Notes under the pieces: model-generated
The model's database searches: none
What the model saw: only the letters and a program-made list of their open reading frames with translations
Told to the model about the DNA's origin: nothing
Translations under genes and position numbers: made by a program
Assembly: GCA_025201365.1 (NCBI GenBank)
Contig: JAIXMF010000023.1
Coordinates: forward strand, 124,001 to 188,000
Direction: 5' to 3'
DNA: 64,000 nucleotides
DNA from: Syncephalis plumigaleata
Taxonomy: Eukaryota > Zoopagomycota > Zoopagomycetes > Zoopagales > Piptocephalidaceae
In this document: positions 1 to 12,486 of the stretch, piece by piece
Layout of the letters: each line of letters opens with the position of its first letter
How positions within the stretch are numbered: the first letter of the stretch is position 1

Positions 1-1367
1 GTGCAAGCACCCCACTCAAAGGCGGTAAGCCAATGACACACTTAATAGACAAGCATTGCTAGCATTGTTTACTCATTATTTATTATGTGGATATAGATCG
101 TATTAAGGCTAGTCCAATGGCACGAGTAAGTCGGTTCTACAACATGCATAACAGGGTAATATTCATGATTCATTATATAGGCATTGGCAGTTGAGCATGG
201 TATCTCCCTTAAGAATGTCAATGGATCTGGACCAGATGGCCGTATTGTGAAATCGGATGTGGAGAAATTCATTGCCTCTGGTATGAGATAATGCTGCAAT
301 AATAGTAATTATTAATTAATGAATTAATAATTGTCCTATAGGATCTGCAACGACATCTGCCACCCCAGCGGTATCTGCTGGTGCCGTTGAAGCCGCTTAT
401 GAGGATATCCCACTCACTAATATGCGAAAGGTAACGGCTATTCGTAGGATGTAGCAATAATAGATTTGGTAATGTTGACGAAATATCGCCATTAGGTTAT
501 TGCTAAGCGACTCAGCGAGGCTAAACAACAGATTCCCCACTACTACCAAACGATTGAGGTTAAAATGGACAAGATCAACAAGTATGCTGTGTTACTAGTT
601 GCTATGAGGCATAAACTAATGCTCTGCATCAACTTATAGATTGCGTGAAGCATTCAACCAAACCTCCGAGGGCAAGTATCGTCTATCGGTGAATGACTTT
701 ATCATCAAGGCGTCGGCCCTAGCACTCAAGACGGTGCCTGAGGTTAATAGTGCCTGGCAGGGTGAAAGCATTCGTCGGTGTGTAGCATTACTAGCGAGTT
801 ACTTGTGCCATACGCTGTTTACTAATAATACATTTAAATAATTGTATATGTTACGTCTAGTTACAAGAGTGCCGACATTTGCGTGGCCACAGCCACACCA
901 GCCGGCCTCATCACGCCTATTGTACCGAAAGCCGAGACAAAAGGACTAGCCGAGATATCCAACCAAGTCAAGGAGTTGGCAGGTCGAGCACGTAAAAACG
1001 AGCTACAACCTCATGAATACCAGGTAAATGCCATGATAGATGAGCAAGAATTTACACACAAATACTCAACGAATAATAATGTTTATTATTGTTATTATAG
1101 GGCGGTACATTTACCATTTCAAACCTCGGCATGTATGGCATTCAGTCATTCACGGCCATTATCAATCCACCACAGTCGTGTATTCTGGCTGTAGGCACTA
1201 CAGAACAGAAGGTGGTGCCCTCGCCCACCGGTGAAGGCTTCGTTGTACAAGATGTTATGAAGGTGACACTTAGCTGCGATCATCGCGTGGTAGATGGTGC
1301 GGTTGGTGCGCAATGGCTACAAGCCTGGAAGAAGTACATGGAGAATCCCGTAACAATGATGTTGTAA
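1..1367 (+). CDS. LAT1: Dihydrolipoamide acetyltransferase, E2 of pyruvate dehydrogenase (3' part)
   Basis: This is the C-terminal half of the mitochondrial PDH E2 core enzyme, which transfers acetyl groups from lipoyl arms to CoA. Exons are visible at up to 24, 181-280, 342-430, 496-581, 640-777, 861-1023 and 1101-1367. The first complete exon gives the peripheral subunit-binding domain ([19 protein letters not shown]), which docks E1/E3. The rest is the catalytic domain, with the [10 protein letters not shown] motif and the catalytic DHRVVDGA near the end (conserved His and Asp). The protein stops with NPVTMML, the usual E2 C-terminus. Lipoyl domains and the mitochondrial presequence lie before the window. 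The frame is continuous across all visible introns. A close alternative is another 2-oxoacid E2, but the NPVTMML end and subunit-binding sequence fit PDH best. Confidence 0.93.
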
Positions 1368-2031
1368 TACATCCATACAATCCTTCGGTTGCCATATCGT
1401 ATTTCTTTTGTTTCTCTGTTCTGCAATAACCAGACAGACACAATCGTTTCAATAATAGTCATTTATAGCAACGATACTGATTAGAGGTGTACTTGTAACA
1501 TAGTGAAATGATATGATATATATATATAATTAGAGAAAGTGAGAGGTTTGCACATGTGTGTGTGTGTGCGTATGTGTGCACGCGTTGTTAATGTGTCCGT
1601 GCAACTACAGGCTTTCGACTTATTAATGGGGTAGACGATTTAACAAAATGGCTGTAACCTCAGATGGTTACTCCGCTCTCTTTCAAGAACGATTGTCCTG
1701 TTCATCTTTTTCTACACAATTTACCTTGTATCTTTCACAATACTCCTTGTGTTGTACTTGTCAACGACGAACAACCACTATTCTAAACTACTACTACTAC
1801 TACTACTATTCCTCTTATTACTTTGGTTCTATAGTTCATATTCCTTTTTATTATTGCGTTTCTCCTTGTTCTTTTCAAATACAAAAAACTGAATTGCCTA
1901 CGAGTTTCTCCTTTTTCCCTTTCTCGCTTGTCTTCATCATTACGCATATACCTTGGCTATTACGGCCACCTAACCGAAACTGTCCTATTAGCCGCTTTTC
2001 TTAGTTATTCTTCTTTATTCCTGCATTTATC
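1368..2031. other. Intergenic: 3' flank of PDH E2 and 5' leader of RhoGAP gene
   Basis: No gene is supported. It holds short AT and GT runs (about 1515-1575) and a long pyrimidine-rich stretch (about 1680-2020), typical here of sequence upstream of a start codon. An open frame at 1648-2004 is low-complexity and has no homologue I recognise. Confidence 0.6.
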
Positions 2032-4844
2032 ATGTCTACTGTTACGTCAAGACCCGCTCTACCAGGTCGAAACATGTCTGCGAGTCAACAGGCAAGTCCG
2101 TTAACACCGCATACACCTAGCTTTACTGGTGATGAACCTGATCCACTCCTGGAGCTACTATGCAATGCCGACGTAAGTCAATAGCCGGTCGAACTTTTGT
2201 GGCTGCCATTTTATTAATGTTTAGAGATAATATATATATATATATATATAGAACGGACTAGACACAATGCTGGAACGTGCTAAGCAAACCGTATTTTCTT
2301 GCAAAGTAAGTCACATAGTTCGTAGAGCAATTTAAGGCAACAGTAGCGGCATAGGATGTACTAATTTATCCCGTATTCCAGGATATGCTTACATTCCTTC
2401 GTAAGCGAGCCGCCATCGAGGAGGAGTATGGACGAGCTATGCTCAAACTGATATCGACCAGTCGAGAAACAACAGAAAGACCAGATCGCAAACAACAGTG
2501 AGTGTGTTACCATGTGGATTGATTACAGATACATGATGATGCTGATAATGATGATGATGACGAGAGAGAGAGAGAGGAAGAGAGAAAAGAGATAGTTTCA
2601 TGTGACATTGACTACAATAGCCTATGAATAATCGATGCACTGACACGCTTGTATGTTACTACCTACTGTCTAGTTCGTATGGAGAGGCCATGCAATCCGT
2701 CTTCAAGGTACACGAGACCATTGGACAGAATCATGTTAAATTGTCCTCGACGATATCCGATATTGCCGAAGGATTACAATCGTTACTGAAGGATACAGAT
2801 CGAGCACGTAAAAGTGTAAGTGGCCTATACAGTCTATGACATGTACACATGATGTATCAGTTGGTGTGTATCTAATGTGTAATTATGACCAGTTACGTGA
2901 AATGGGCTTGAAATTCTACCGAGGACTACTGGAGGCCGAAGCATCTGTAGACAAGGTGTGTATACATGGCACGAGCAAATGGATTGTCGAGAGACCAGTA
3001 GTGCAGCCAATGTATGCATGGAGCTTTGCATACATGTGATGGATGAACTCATGATGATGATGATGATGATGATGATGATGTGCCAATACCGGTTTTCTGC
3101 TCATCTTCTAACTTGGCTATATTCTACTACTTGTCGTCGTTGTCATTACAGGCTAGGTCCAAGTACGATGCCTGCTGTGAGGAATGGGAGCGCACGCTCG
3201 CTCAACGTAATGGAGAGGTGTTGTCACCTGTCAGGAAACCTGGATCTTCCAATCCACTTTCTCGATTTAAGCAACGTACACCTCATTCGGTATGTGAATG
3301 TGATGACAATATAAGAGGTGAACTCGATACTAATCGCTTGACTACTAGCTGAATCGAAGTGAAGAAGATGCGCGCATTCGAGTTGACGCCGCCAATGATA
3401 ACTACAAGGCTCAATTAGCATTGGCCAATGCCGTACGCCATGATTATTACCATTCTAATATGCCTCTAGTACTACAAGTAAGTGTGCCGTATGACCGAAT
3501 AACACTAGCATATCAGGTAATAATGATTTATCACTAGGCATTATTGGAAGCCTTAGAGGAATGCGACTATGGTATGCAGTATTACTTGGCTAAATACGCG
3601 TTTAATACAGAGTCATTGCAATTGTTGGATGCTACGGCTGTGTCACCTTCCGATCGAAAAGGTAAGCTCCATAAATCGCAGTCCCATACAGCATGTGTCC
3701 TTTCTGTTGTCTGTTCGCCTAATACGTATACGTCTATGCTATGTGATAGCCATCGGTCTACGTAGTCAAGTGGACACTATCAATCATCAAAAGGACTTGC
3801 AAGCGTACATCATGAAGTTCCACGCCAAGGATATTGGTAGAAAACGACGAGAAGACATTCCATATGAGGAGTATCCATTTGTAAGTAAACAACAGTACAA
3901 CGACACCACGAACATACTCGAGTAAACTAACGTAATACATGTCGTGTCTGTTTGTAAATCGTCATCCACCATTACAGTCGGAACAAGCTCGCTCCATTGT
4001 TAATCCACGTCCTATTTTCGGTGTTGATCTTGCCTTACAACTGAAACGCGACAACATGGATATACCGCCCATTCTATCAAAGTGTGCCACATCCATCGAG
4101 AAGCATGGTAAGAAGACATTATGTCGCTGCAACGAATGGATATACTTACTCGTTACTCTACCTCCTCACTATAGGTATCAAGAGTGAAGGTATCTATCGT
4201 ATATCCGGTCCTGTATCGCAACTTCGTCAATTAAAGGCTGCCTTCGATAAAGGTAAGTCACCTATGTTATTATCACGTGAATATTTAATGGATACCAATT
4301 CGACAATGTTTTATATAGATAACGAACTTGTTTTACTCGGTGAAAAGGAACCACTGTACGATATCCATGCCATTGCCGGTGTACTGAAACAGTATCTACG
4401 CGAGTTACCCGAACCACTTCTTACACGAGCCTTAAGCGAGGAATTCATTCAAGCAGCCGGTAAGTTATCGAACAGCACAAGTGCACCTCTTACCTCACTA
4501 TCAATGTCAAAATATGACTTACTCGTAATGTGATGATCAGGCGAGGAGAATACGAAACGACTAGGGGAGTGTGTAAAGAAGATGCCCGTATCGAATATGA
4601 AGGTGCTCAATTATCTTATTGCTCATTTATGCCGGTAAGTTCCAGTGGTATATACTATTTGCAATACTGAGTAACTCGTATGGATATGCATTGCTTTTAC
4701 ATGAATAGTATACGCGATTATGAAGCACTCAATCGAATGGGAGCCAATAATTTGTCAATCATCTTTGGTCCCACAGTGACATGCGGTAATGAATCCTTGA
4801 ATCCAATGGTGGATATGGCACGTCGATGCAAAGTAATAGAATGA
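2032..4844 (+). CDS. F-BAR and RhoGAP domain protein, Rgd1-like
   Basis: A GTPase-activating protein for Rho-family G proteins, acting at the membrane and actin cortex. Fourteen exons join into 538 residues: 2032-2172, 2252-2305, 2382-2497, 2674-2815, 2893-2955, 3152-3289, 3349-3477, 3538-3661, 3750-3880, 3978-4107, 4175-4252, 4319-4459, 4541-4634 and 4709-4844. The phases all agree. The N-terminal half is helical and reads like an F-BAR module (FLRKRAAIEEEYGRAM, then QNHVKLSSTISDI). The C-terminal half is RhoGAP, with GIYRISG (arginine finger), YLRELPEPLLTRAL and LSIIFGPTV. The start is the first ATG after a pyrimidine-rich leader. It stops soon after the RhoGAP core, so there is little C-terminal extension. 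Order and size match yeast Rgd1/Rgd2. No frame breaks were seen. Confidence 0.9.
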
Positions 4845-6643
4845 TGATCATTTACCGCTCTGCGATATTTACCGGCGACAATGACATCTTTTAATAATAG
4901 CTACGCTCTAACTAACTACAGTAGAGAACCATTTATTTCATTGTATAACATTAGAACTGCCCTTTCTCTTTATCTCCACTACATACGTATTATTTATATT
5001 ATTTCTTATTTGTTTTAGGCACGTCTATAATAAATTTATTTCATTTCATTATCATATATATTAATTAAGTAGTTGCAAATAGTCAATTATTGACAATATT
5101 AAGGTTGATATGTTTTACATGATGACATGTCGATTAATTGTCATTACTGAGGAGTAATTAAATAATACAAATATTGGCAATTTCTACTTTCATTGCTTAC
5201 TTCATACTTTCATTTCTCTTACTATTATTATACTGCTACTAGACTTACAAACATTGATATTATTGCTATGGAAAGCATAACCACCACAAGAAGTATTTTA
5301 TCTATCCCAATATCAGTAAGTGTAAACTGTACAAAATGGAATAGACTACCACTCTACGATGCATTCTACTATCACGAGGTAGTACAGTAGCAGTAGTGTT
5401 TTTGTAATCATATGAAAGGAAGGGAAAGAGTGATTATATGGAATACTACTGATAACATGAGTGACAAGAACAACGATAGAATGTACTATGGAACACAGTG
5501 ATACGTGTAGTCAATCATACTAATTACGGTTGTCAATGTGGAGATACGAGTATGAAATGAAATGAAATGAATGGCATGTAATGTGTCTGTGTACACATAT
5601 ATCCGCTCTCTCTTTATCTCGCTCTCTCTCTACTTACAAAGCGTAACCAAGTGAATATAGGTTATGCTAACATCTAATCTACCTATCTACCTATCTACCT
5701 ATTTATCTATGGTATATTACTAAGGTTGTTGCTGTTATCGGATTGTTTCAATATTGAGCAATATTGGGTAAAGGGATAAATGATGGTGAACTTAAATTGT
5801 TCATCATTACCAAAAAGATTGTGCTACTGGCCACTACCAGTAATAGTAGTAGTAGTAGTAGTGGTTATTTGCCGCTATCCTCTATTACTATATATCTCAG
5901 TCTAGAGAGCATCAGACGTACTGCGGCACAATATCCTCACCTCACTCTTTTCTTCTTTCTTTCATATCACGTTTGCTCAAGTGCATTCTACATTACATTG
6001 TATTGCTTTGCACGCACAATCTTATTTTATGCCTTCTTATATATTGACATATATATATATATAAGAAGTAGACAATAACAGTTAGTATTACAGAGGCTGG
6101 CCATTAAGTACGTCTTTACCATATTGCGGATTACTCTATAGCTATTGGTTATTCTAGTCATAACCGTGCACTAATATAGCAGGAGTAGCGGCGATATTAG
6201 TGGTATTAGTATTAGTAGTAGCTATATAACCACGAGAGCAATATTAGTAGTGCCTACAAAGCTTTTCTCTTACTCACTCACTCACTCATTCCTTCATTCC
6301 ACTTCTTTACTCCTACTTTTTCACTCAGACGTTTGTTCTCCTTCCTCGTACGTACGAACGTTCATTCGTTCGTTTCTTCGTGGTGCGCATTATTTGCTTT
6401 CTTTCCCTTCCTTCCACACATCACTCCACCACCTACACCTACACTACTACTACTACTACAAAGCAAAAACAGACCATCCACACTTACTACACGCATACAC
6501 ACACGCTCGCACACACACAAAACGACTACCTTATTTTTACTACAAGCAGCTAATCATCTGCTGAAACTTGTTTTTGTTTATTATAGTTGGTCTGTTTCTC
6601 AGTTGCACCTGGTTTACAAAGTCAGGATTGTGTACTTGTCAGT
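4845..6643. other. Long intergenic region before the Zds1-like gene
   Basis: About 1.8 kb with no supported gene. It contains tetranucleotide and trinucleotide microsatellites (for example around 5680-5710, 5840-5865 and 6440-6465), short AT runs near 6045-6062 and 9-12 nt direct repeats. The end (about 6560-6600) has a likely 5'-UTR intron acceptor (TTATAG at 6581-6586) ahead of the Zds1 start. Open frames at 5764-6078 and 6250-6564 are compositionally biased and have no recognisable domains. Confidence 0.55.
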
Positions 6644-8948
6644 ATGCCTCATCCAAGTAGGTTAAATACGGAAGTGAAATCTAGTTTAGAACTGAGTACA
6701 TCGGATGAGACGGTGGACACGACGATAACAACGGGGACACCAACGACAAATACAGTATCTGCTGGCAACTCGATAGAAGTAGAGGTATCGATATTGACGA
6801 ATCCTACAACTACTGCTACTACTACCCCAACGGCTACTACTAATACAGCAGCAGCAGCAGCAGCAGCGACAACCAATACCGTAGATGTGGAAGAGTTTAC
6901 GGCAAAGGACGATGATATTGTAACGGACCCGTTATTGACGAATCTACCCGCTGATCCCACACAAGTAGTATGGGTGCCCGCTCGTTTACATCCGACTATC
7001 GCACCTCACGAGTTCAAGTCATGGCTAGAGGAGTATTCGAGTGCGGTGAACCTTAACGAGTCGACATTAGGTCGACGTCGGTCTATCCTATCGTTGCACT
7101 CCTATTCGAAGCGTGCGAGTGTGACCATGGACGACAATAGTTTGGGGATAGTTGAAGAGGAAGAAGCGGCAGCTGCATCAGCCTCATTCCACGATGTAGC
7201 CGATGATATGTCAACCTATGACGAGTCTACAAATACGCTAAAGGCAGTGCTAAAACGACGATTAAGTCTTAACGTGCCAAGTAAGTCATTGATGTTGTAG
7301 TGTGTGTATATACATCTATATAGTTTGCTAATTTATAACTATATAGAGAGTCTACTTGAAGGAGAGGAGGGTGAAGGCGTAAACACTAGTGCTAGTAGTC
7401 CAACCGGTGATAACGTATCGCCATTATCAGGATTGAATAGAACTAGCATACGTCGTTCTGCAAGATCGCGCGTATATCGTACCGGATCTGTAGGTACAAC
7501 ATCAGGTGCACGCAGTACCGTATTATCACGTCGCGGAGCACATCGACGTTTCACGTCATCGATGAGTGAACAGCTTGCCAATGGTGATAGAACAGATGGT
7601 GACTCGCCGCCTAATAGTTCCGAACCTGCACCTACTGATACAGGCTACCCGATTACCACTCATGGTGGTAGTAGTAGTACTCCCTCGCCTATTCCGATCA
7701 TGGAGCCACAGGCTCGACTCAACTACATGCAAGATAAAGAGTTTACGGTGTTGGACAGACCATTCCCCTTGGAGTCGCACTCCATTAGACCGGATGAGCC
7801 AAACCCACCCAAGCGATCGATGGATACCATGTCTATCGATGAGCGTCGTCGGCCGGCCTTATCGGACTCGTTACGATTCAATGTACGTAGCACGCGTTCC
7901 AGTGACAATCTACAAGCGGCATTCCGTAAAGATGCCACAATGACTCGACCACACACGATATCGGAAGTTCGAGATGAGAATGCTAGTGATGTCGCAACAA
8001 CGCTAGAAGAGAAACGTACGACAACCAAGAAATCATCCGCTTGGTCATGGTTATGGGGTGGCGACTCGCAAGTGGAAGCGGAGACGGCGAGAATGCGTAA
8101 ACGTCATACAGCTACACCGACCATTGATACATCTGGCTTTACCGCGGCAGCTAGCGATAGTGGATCAGAGGGTCGTCCATCCATTGAACTGGGTCAACCC
8201 AACATTGAAATGGCGCTGAATGGTGCCGGTAAAGATGCAACGGAGAAGAAGAAAAAGACAGGTATGACATCGTTCTTTTTCTCGACATCACGTTCAAAGC
8301 ATAAAAATGGCTCGAATCGATCCGCCAACGATGATACGCCTAGCTCGAATGCTTCATCTACCACGGCTACTCCTACAACACCAACACCAGCTGATGGCAG
8401 TAGTGGCAACAACAACAACGACAACAATAGTCATCTAGCAACTGATAGTAACAATGATGCATCTAGTCCACAGGTCAATCTGCAGCACAGACCGCCATGC
8501 AAATTCGCTACACCAACTATAATCGATTCCCATTCATATTGAACGAGCCATCTATCGGTTATCGCACGTTAAACTGTCGAATCCTCGACGAGCCTTGGTG
8601 GAACAAGTGTTGATATCCAACATGATGTTCTGGTATTTATCATTAATTAGTCAGCAGTCAGGTATGAGTTCCACGTCAGAGTCACCGAATGAACAGCGTG
8701 CAGCACGTGAGGCAGCAGCCGTTAAGAGTCGTGTTGCTAAAGGAGCCGGTGGACGTAAGAAGAAGAGTGGCGGTAAGCGAAAACAACCAGCTGCTCCCTT
8801 GCTTGGACAAGAGTTCACCGCACCGATAGCTCATAATAATAATTATCATTCCTCGGCATCCACTTCGGCATCGGAAGACGACGGCGACGATGAAGATGAT
8901 GTGCCATTGGCACAAATTCGTCATAATCCACCTATTCCTGCTTCATAA
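6644..8948 (+). CDS. Zds1-like protein with Zds_C domain
   Basis: Fungal Zds proteins bind PP2A-Cdc55 and control mitotic exit and polarity. Start ATG 6644; one intron, 7281-7346. The N-terminal signature VVWVPARLHPTIAPHEFKSW (about residue 105) is the conserved fungal motif. A long Ser/Thr-rich, low-complexity middle follows, with SSAWSWLWGG near 8040. The C-terminal Zds_C domain is clear at 8541-8640 (ERAIYRLSHVKLSNPRR, then VEQVLISNMMFWYLSL). Just before it the frame changes twice: the middle exon frame, then YTNYNR at 8509-8526, then IPIHIERAIYRL. Each change fits one lost base, the second inside CCC at 8529-8531. No acceptor AG is available to explain it as an intron. The tail is Gly/Lys- and acid-rich. 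Family call is firm; exact joins near 8500 are not. Confidence 0.82.
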
Positions 8949-9263
8949 TTATCACGTCTTGTATGTACACTACTACTACTACTACTACGCTTTATTTTCT
9001 ATACATATTCACTCGTGTTCACTTGTGTTCATTCTATCACGTTATCTTCTTCTATTATGCACACATTATTATTCATTTTCATCTTCATTGATCATATTAG
9101 CTATATTCATCATTAGTAAATTTATAGGTAGTTTGATTAAATATATATATATATATATAGTAACAGCAATAATAGTGCACATGTTTTTCCATTATGTTAT
9201 TTGATATTCAAGAAAGAGAAACAGAACAAAAACAATAAGCCTAGCGTTCATTTATTTATCTAT
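8949..9263. other. Convergent 3' flanks of Zds1-like and RPA1
   Basis: AT-rich spacer between convergent genes. It holds a short TAC run at 8971-8990 and an AT run near 9142-9160. Nothing else is recognised. Confidence 0.5.
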
Positions 9264-12237
9264 CTATTGATACGCCTTAATCCATTCAAGTAATAGTTTG
9301 CCATAGGCTACCGGTTCAACTGGTACAGCATCCACTGCACTGATACGTACACGTTGCATCTCCTAATGAATCATGATTGTTTAATGGTAATGAATGAATG
9401 AATGAATAAGTATGTAAATACTTACGTTATACGTCTCTTCTTTGGCACGACATCTGAATGTATACGATTTGAATAGTGCACCTTGAACAGCAGCACGATA
9501 TGCCATCTCATCCGATACCTATTGTAGTGTAGAGTACATTCATTATTCATAAGGAGATGATCATCTATCTGCGCATACTAATCAACCTACTCGTAACTGT
9601 TCCAATTCATCGGCTGTACGTCCTAGTAGTTGAATACCGGCTTCGTTGAAACTTTGCAACCAACTCTGACCGCTAATATCGCTGACATTAAAGCCGAGAA
9701 TATAGCTAATAACAAGAGAGAGAAGAGAGAAGCGCAATAATATGTTGTTAATGAGCGCCATTGCTATCACTATTATTCTAATACGATGCAGTAATAGACT
9801 TACCGATACTCGGGTGAACCGTAGGATCGCTGACATTTCTCGCAAAACCAGCTGCCGTCATTCTCGGCCGACACCTTTTTGTTACAATTCTCTCCGGGAC
9901 AAGCAGGATAGTACATGTTATCGCGGAACTTGGTAATGACACCTTTAACATTAAAGTAATCAGCCTAATACATCAAGTAATGAATTAAGCGAATGAATGA
10001 ATAAAACGAATAGACAATCAATATGCTTACCTTATCACCAGTGCCTATGTTCTCTTCTTTGATTTGTTCAAATGTCTTGTAGTTATTTTGACGTGATGAT
10101 GACATGCCACTACCGCTTGCTCCCATACTTGCACCAGCGAATGAACTAAATGTGGCATGAGCACCTTGAGCATCATACCTAGACAAGTAGGAAAGAAGGG
10201 GAGAGAACATACTCTGTCATTTGTTTATTCCGATTACAATGAGATATGTCACTTACCAGCCACGTAGTCGATGTGCCTCTTGAATATCTGGATTAATGGC
10301 CATAATCGCTGAACTTAGCATGGATAATGATCGACCTAAATGAATACAGTTGATTAGTAATTATTATTAATCTATTGGATATCCTTATTTACCTTGGAAA
10401 TCACCAACACGTACACCCTTGAAGGCAATAACCGGTTCACCTTGCTGATTATATGTTTCCGCTTGATTACCCCATAAGGTTAATCGGACAGCATATTGAC
10501 TTTCATCGACTAGGGTTAATTCACGTTTGACCAACTAGTATATATATATATACATGTAGATGAATATCTAATAGATAGGTATAACACTGGTGAATGTATG
10601 ACTTACTGGACGTTGTGTTGTTTTAGAAATGATTTGTGATAGTTCTTGTGCTTCTTTAACCACACCAATAACATCTAGTATTAATTAGTAAATAGATCGA
10701 TTAGTTAGACATGCAGTAGTGTATGTATTATCTCGTAGTAATGACCTACCAACAATGGCATCCTTCTCGACATTGATTAAATCGGCAATGCGTACAAAAT
10801 TGAATCGAATAGATGGTACGGCCGAACTATCGGGACACTGTTCATTGTCGTGTCAGTGTTGATGTAGTAAATGATAGTCATTTGAACAATCTCTACTTAC
10901 TAGACGAATTTGTGTGCCACTTTCAAAAGTAAGCTCGTAACTATTCTGTACATTGGAGAATTGCTGCTTAGCAATGTTGACTCGTGCATTAGATACATAG
11001 TAGATCTAGATAGATATAATGTTAGTTGGTTTACTTGACATGATTATACTTAGTATATATATATATATATATGAATACATGCCTTGTTCTCCTCTAACAT
11101 AGGATAAAACTGATCGACTTGATCACGGAAAGCAGTACCACGAATCTCACCCTAGTTTATCATTAGCAACAGCAGCAGCAACAGCAGCAGTAGAGTATTA
11201 CCGATTCATCAAGGAAGGTTACGTTAAACAGTTTACCTTCACCGCGTGCATTCTTCCATGTTCTAATGTCGGATTTGGATAGAACACGCGCTCGAATAGT
11301 CCATCTAGATAGTAGTTGTAGAATTATAAATATCTATATATGTATATACATATCATAATCAATAAACTAATACTTACTTGTTTTGATACGGATTAATACT
11401 GCTAATGGGATGCAAATCAGCTGGTTCACCCGCTCTATCACAATCAATTAGTACTCCTTGCTAGTAATGTGATTTACTCATCTAATCATTATGACTCATA
11501 CCTGCTCATTGTATTGGCAGACATCGATGATGGTGCGTTAGTGGATGATCTTGCTGTGGGTGGATTGTTAGATGGTGCGTATGGATTAGATATAGGTGCT
11601 GTTGACGTATTAGTAGTTGGTGGTGCAGCTGATACTGGAGCAGGGCAGGAGCAGCAGGAGCAGCAGTAGTAGTGGTGTACTAGTATTTGCTGGTGGTTCA
11701 ATGGAGCAGGATTACCAATACGCTCGGCTATACCAACCACGCTTGTTACCAATATAATGGCAATACTGATTCAGATATATATATTAGCAATAGCATCATT
11801 CTATTCTCTGTATACGTATTACTTACCGACGATTCTGTACTGCATTGCAACTATACTTGGTAAGACGGATAATCGAGTTCTTGACCAGTTGATTACTCGT
11901 GATAATATCATTGAATTGGTGGCAAGCATCGCTATATCATAAAGTTGTTAGTAAGTGTATATTACTCATACTAGTGTACAAGTTCTTACCTTGCATATAT
12001 AGTGTACCGTCCGAGATAATTAGTCTAGTTGGTGGATAGCATATAATGGCATAGATTAGCGATAACTGGCAGCCTAATAGACTACATAGAAGCTTACCGG
12101 TAACGATCAGGACTATCAGGAGAGTGAGCAGGTAGCTTTTTTATGTTGATTACTTGTACGATCGGATCAATCAACGAAGGCTCAACGCTAACATCGTCGT
12201 AGATTTGCCTAATGGCATTGCTAGTAAGTTGCGTCAT
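9264..12237 (-). CDS. RFA1: Replication protein A 70 kDa subunit
   Basis: Large subunit of the single-stranded-DNA-binding RPA trimer, used in replication, repair and checkpoint signalling. Start codon 12235-12237 gives [15 protein letters not shown]; stop 9264-9266. About a dozen short introns interrupt it. The N-terminal OB fold is followed by a Pro/Ser/Ala-rich linker (about 11489-11700). DNA-binding folds A and B follow (for example [15 protein letters not shown] and [14 protein letters not shown]). DBD-C carries the zinc ribbon: C-x4-C and C-x2-C in [10 protein letters not shown] and [10 protein letters not shown] at 9820-9945. The C-terminus has [20 protein letters not shown], the trimerisation part. 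Gene length and domain order match Rfa1. No frame break was noticed. Confidence 0.93.
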
Positions 12238-12486
12238 AGTAATGAAGAAGTAAGAAAGAAGTAAGAAAGAAAAGCAAGAAAAGAAGAAAGAAACAATGGC
12301 TCATGATACACTCGTTACTGTTGCATTAATAATGATCATGATCATGGTGATGACGCGTAATGACACGTTATTTTCATTCTTAAAAAGCGCGTCCATATTT
12401 ATAACATCCTTCTGCTTTCCCTCCTTGTTTATGACACGCTTTTACCATTATCCTTGTATGCTATAACTATACGACATTCATTTATT

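Noticed and set aside
1648-2004. Open frame upstream of the RhoGAP gene
   Set aside because: Low-complexity Tyr/Ser/Phe composition from a pyrimidine-rich leader; no domain.
5764-6564. Open frames 5764-6078 and 6250-6564
   Set aside because: Microsatellite-driven composition and no homologous pattern.
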